Origin: Acanthosoma haemorrhoidale
Lineage: Eukaryota; Arthropoda; Insecta; Hemiptera; Acanthosomatidae
DNA: 64,000 nucleotides
Direction: 5' to 3'
NCBI GenBank assembly: GCA_930367205.1
Contig: OV884014.1
Coordinates: forward strand, 117,373,768 to 117,437,767
The translations under genes and the position numbers were made by a program. This document shows positions 61,605-64,000 of this stretch, one piece after another; the first letter of the stretch is position 1; the number at the start of each line of letters is the position of its first letter. The notes under the pieces were generated by a model, which worked only from the letters and a program-made list of their open reading frames with translations, was not told where the DNA came from and did no database searches.

Positions 61605-64000
61605 GATCATACGATCGTATGATCAAAGTTACGAGTGAATATGACATCAAATGATGTCAAATATGATAGTGTGCCGTATCATTTGCACTTATTGTTTCAC
61701 GTGATACGATCGTATGATTAAAGTTACGATTGGAGATACTAATAAATGATGTTGAATATAATAGTGCACCATATCATTAGCACTTATTGTATCATGTGAT
61801 GCGATCGTATGATTAAAGTTACAAGTGAATATAACATCAAATGATGTCGATTATAATAGTGTACCACATCATTGGCACTCATTATATCACGTGATACGAT
61901 CGTATGATTGAAGTCACGAGTGAATATAAAATCAAATGATGTCAATTATGATAGTGTTGCGTATCATAAGCACTCATTGTTTCACGTGATACGATCATAT
62001 GATTAAAGTTACGATTGGAGATACTAATAAATGATGTTGAATATAATAGTGCACCATATCATTAGCACTTATTGTATCATGTGATGCGATCGTATGATTA
62101 AAGTTACAAGTGAATATAACATCAAATGATGTCGATTATAATAGTGTACCGCATCATTGGCACTCATTATATCACGTGATACTATCGTATGATTGAAGTC
62201 ACGAGTGAATATAACATCAAATAATGCTAAATATGATTGTATAGTGTAGCATTGACACTCATTGTATTACGAGATACGATCGTATGATTGAAGTCACGAG
62301 TGAATATAACATCAAATGATGTTGAATATGATTGTATAATGTATCATTAGCACTCATTGTTTCACGTGATACGATTGTATGATTAAAGTTACAGGTGAAT
62401 ATAACATCAAATGATGTCGATTATGATAGTGTACCGCATCATTGGCACTCATTATATCACGTGATACTATCGTATGATTGAAGTCACGAGTGAATATAAC
62501 ATCAAATGATGCTAAATATGATTGTATAGTGTATCATTAGCACTCATGTTTTCACGTGATACGATCGTATGATTAAAGTTACGAGTAAATATAACATCAA
62601 ATGATGTCGAATATAATAGTGTACCGCATCATTGGCACTCATTATATCACGTGATACTATCGTATGATTGAAGTCACGAGTGAATATAACATCAAATAAT
62701 GCTAAATATGATTGTATAGTGTAGCATTGACACTCATTGTATTACGAGATACGATCGTATGATTGAAGTCACGAGTGAATATAACATAAAATGATGTTGA
62801 ATATGATTGTATAATGTATCATTAGCACTCATTGTTTCACGTGATACGATTGTATGATTAAAGTTACAGGTGAATATAACATCAAATGATGTCGATTATG
62901 ATAGTGTACTGCATCATTGGCACTCATTATATCACTTGATACGATCGTATGATTGAAGTCACGAATGAATATATCATCAAATGATGTTGAATATGATAGT
63001 GTACCACATCATTGGCACTCATTATATCACGTGATACGATCGTATGATTGAAGTCACGAGTGAATATAATATCAAATGATGTCAATTATGATAGTGTTGC
63101 GTATCATTAGCACTTATTGTTTCACGTGATACGATCGTATGATTAAAGTTACGATTGGAGATACTAATAAATGATGTTGAATATAATAGTGCACCATATC
63201 ATTAGCACTTATTGTATCATGTGATGCGATCGTATGATTAAAGTTACAAGTGAATATAACATCAAATGATGTCGATTATAATAGTGTGCCGCATCATTGG
63301 CACTCATTATATCACGTGATACTATCGTATGATTGAAGTCACGAGTGAATATAACATCAAATAATGCTAAATATGATTGTATAGTGTAGCATTGACACTC
63401 ATTGTATCACGAGATACGATCGTATGATTAAAGTCACGAGTGAATATAACATCAAATGATGTTGAATATGATTGTATAATGTATCATTAGCACTCATAGT
63501 TTCACGTGATACGATCGTATAATGAAAGTTACGAGTGAATATAACATCAAATGATGTCGATTATAATAGTGTACCGCATCATTGGCACTCATTATATCAC
63601 GTGATACTATCGTATGATTGAAGTCACGAGTGAATATAACATCAAATAATGCTAAATATGATTGTAAAGTGTAGCATTGACACTCATTGTATCACGAGAT
63701 ACGATCGTATGATTGAAGTCACGAGTGAATATAACATCAAATAATGCTAAATATGATTGTATAGTGTAGCATTGACACTCATTGTATCACGAGATACGAT
63801 CGTATGATTAAAGTCACGAGTGAATATAACATCAAATGATGTTGAATATGATTGTATAATGTATCATTAGCACTCATTGTTTCACGTGATACGATCGTAT
63901 GATTAAAGTTACGAGTGAATATACTATTAAATGATGTCGATTATGATAGTGTACCGCATCATAGTCACTATTTGTATCACGTGATACGATCGTATGATCA
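61605..64000 (+). repeat. Long SatB array, cut by window end
   Basis: Second copy of the 3118-bp unit. It follows 58487-60882 monomer by monomer with scattered single-base differences, for example GAATATAAAATCAAATG near 61921 where the first copy has GAATATAATATCAAATG. The window ends inside the final monomer. Confidence 0.93.

Noticed and set aside
1301..64000. CRISPR-like array of short palindromic repeats
   Set aside because: The palindromes sit in long conserved 95-bp monomers with no variable spacers, no cas genes, and a eukaryotic retrotransposon nearby. This is satellite DNA.

Overview
Overall character. This is AT-rich eukaryotic satellite DNA interrupted by one LTR retrotransposon. 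There is no host gene, no rRNA or tRNA gene and no bacterial feature. The retrotransposon looks like the Mag lineage of Ty3/Gypsy elements: gag has paired zinc knuckles, the LTRs are only 148 bp, and the primer-binding site (PBS) matches the 3' end of a metazoan tRNA-Ser. That points to an animal, most likely an arthropod. The species cannot be told from the window.

Satellites. Two unrelated tandem families, named here SatA (monomer about 97-98 bp) and SatB (monomer 95 bp), fill everything outside the retrotransposon. By block boundaries SatA makes up about half of the window, SatB about 42% and the element about 7%. All monomers of both families run head to tail in one orientation. They alternate in blocks with fixed junctions. 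Every SatA-to-SatB change but one occurs at the same position and creates a 20-bp perfect palindrome. Every SatB-to-SatA change occurs at a GTTAAC-containing join of two kinds. The canonical higher-order repeat (HOR) is 1469 bp: 13 distinguishable SatA monomers (called m1 to m13) plus a 173-bp SatB cassette.

Layout. 1-14137: nine short SatB cassettes between SatA blocks of 7 to 18 monomers. 14138-17209: first long SatB array. 17210-24861: SatA blocks, including two copies of a 2151-bp unit. 24862-27648 and 28459-31720: long SatB arrays that repeat the variant order of the first. 33408-37179: two tandem copies of an 1886-bp SatB+SatA unit. 37180-44733: a seven-monomer SatB block, then a return to the 13-monomer pattern. 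45390-57192: the largest SatB array, split at 46759-51128 by the retrotransposon. 57193-64000: a 3118-bp SatB+SatA unit, once complete and once cut by the window end.

Retrotransposon. It lies on the minus strand, is 4370 bp long, has LTRs that read as identical, and is flanked by a 5-bp ATGTC target duplication. ORF1 encodes gag plus protease and ORF2 encodes reverse transcriptase, RNase H and integrase. All catalytic residues are visible and neither frame is broken, so the insertion is young and may be competent. The gag start codon is formed exactly where the 5' LTR meets the PBS, so the PBS also encodes the first residues of Gag.

Limits. Monomer counts and offsets were read by eye from junction positions and diagnostic variants, not by alignment. 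Satellite assemblies can contain collapsed or expanded copies.
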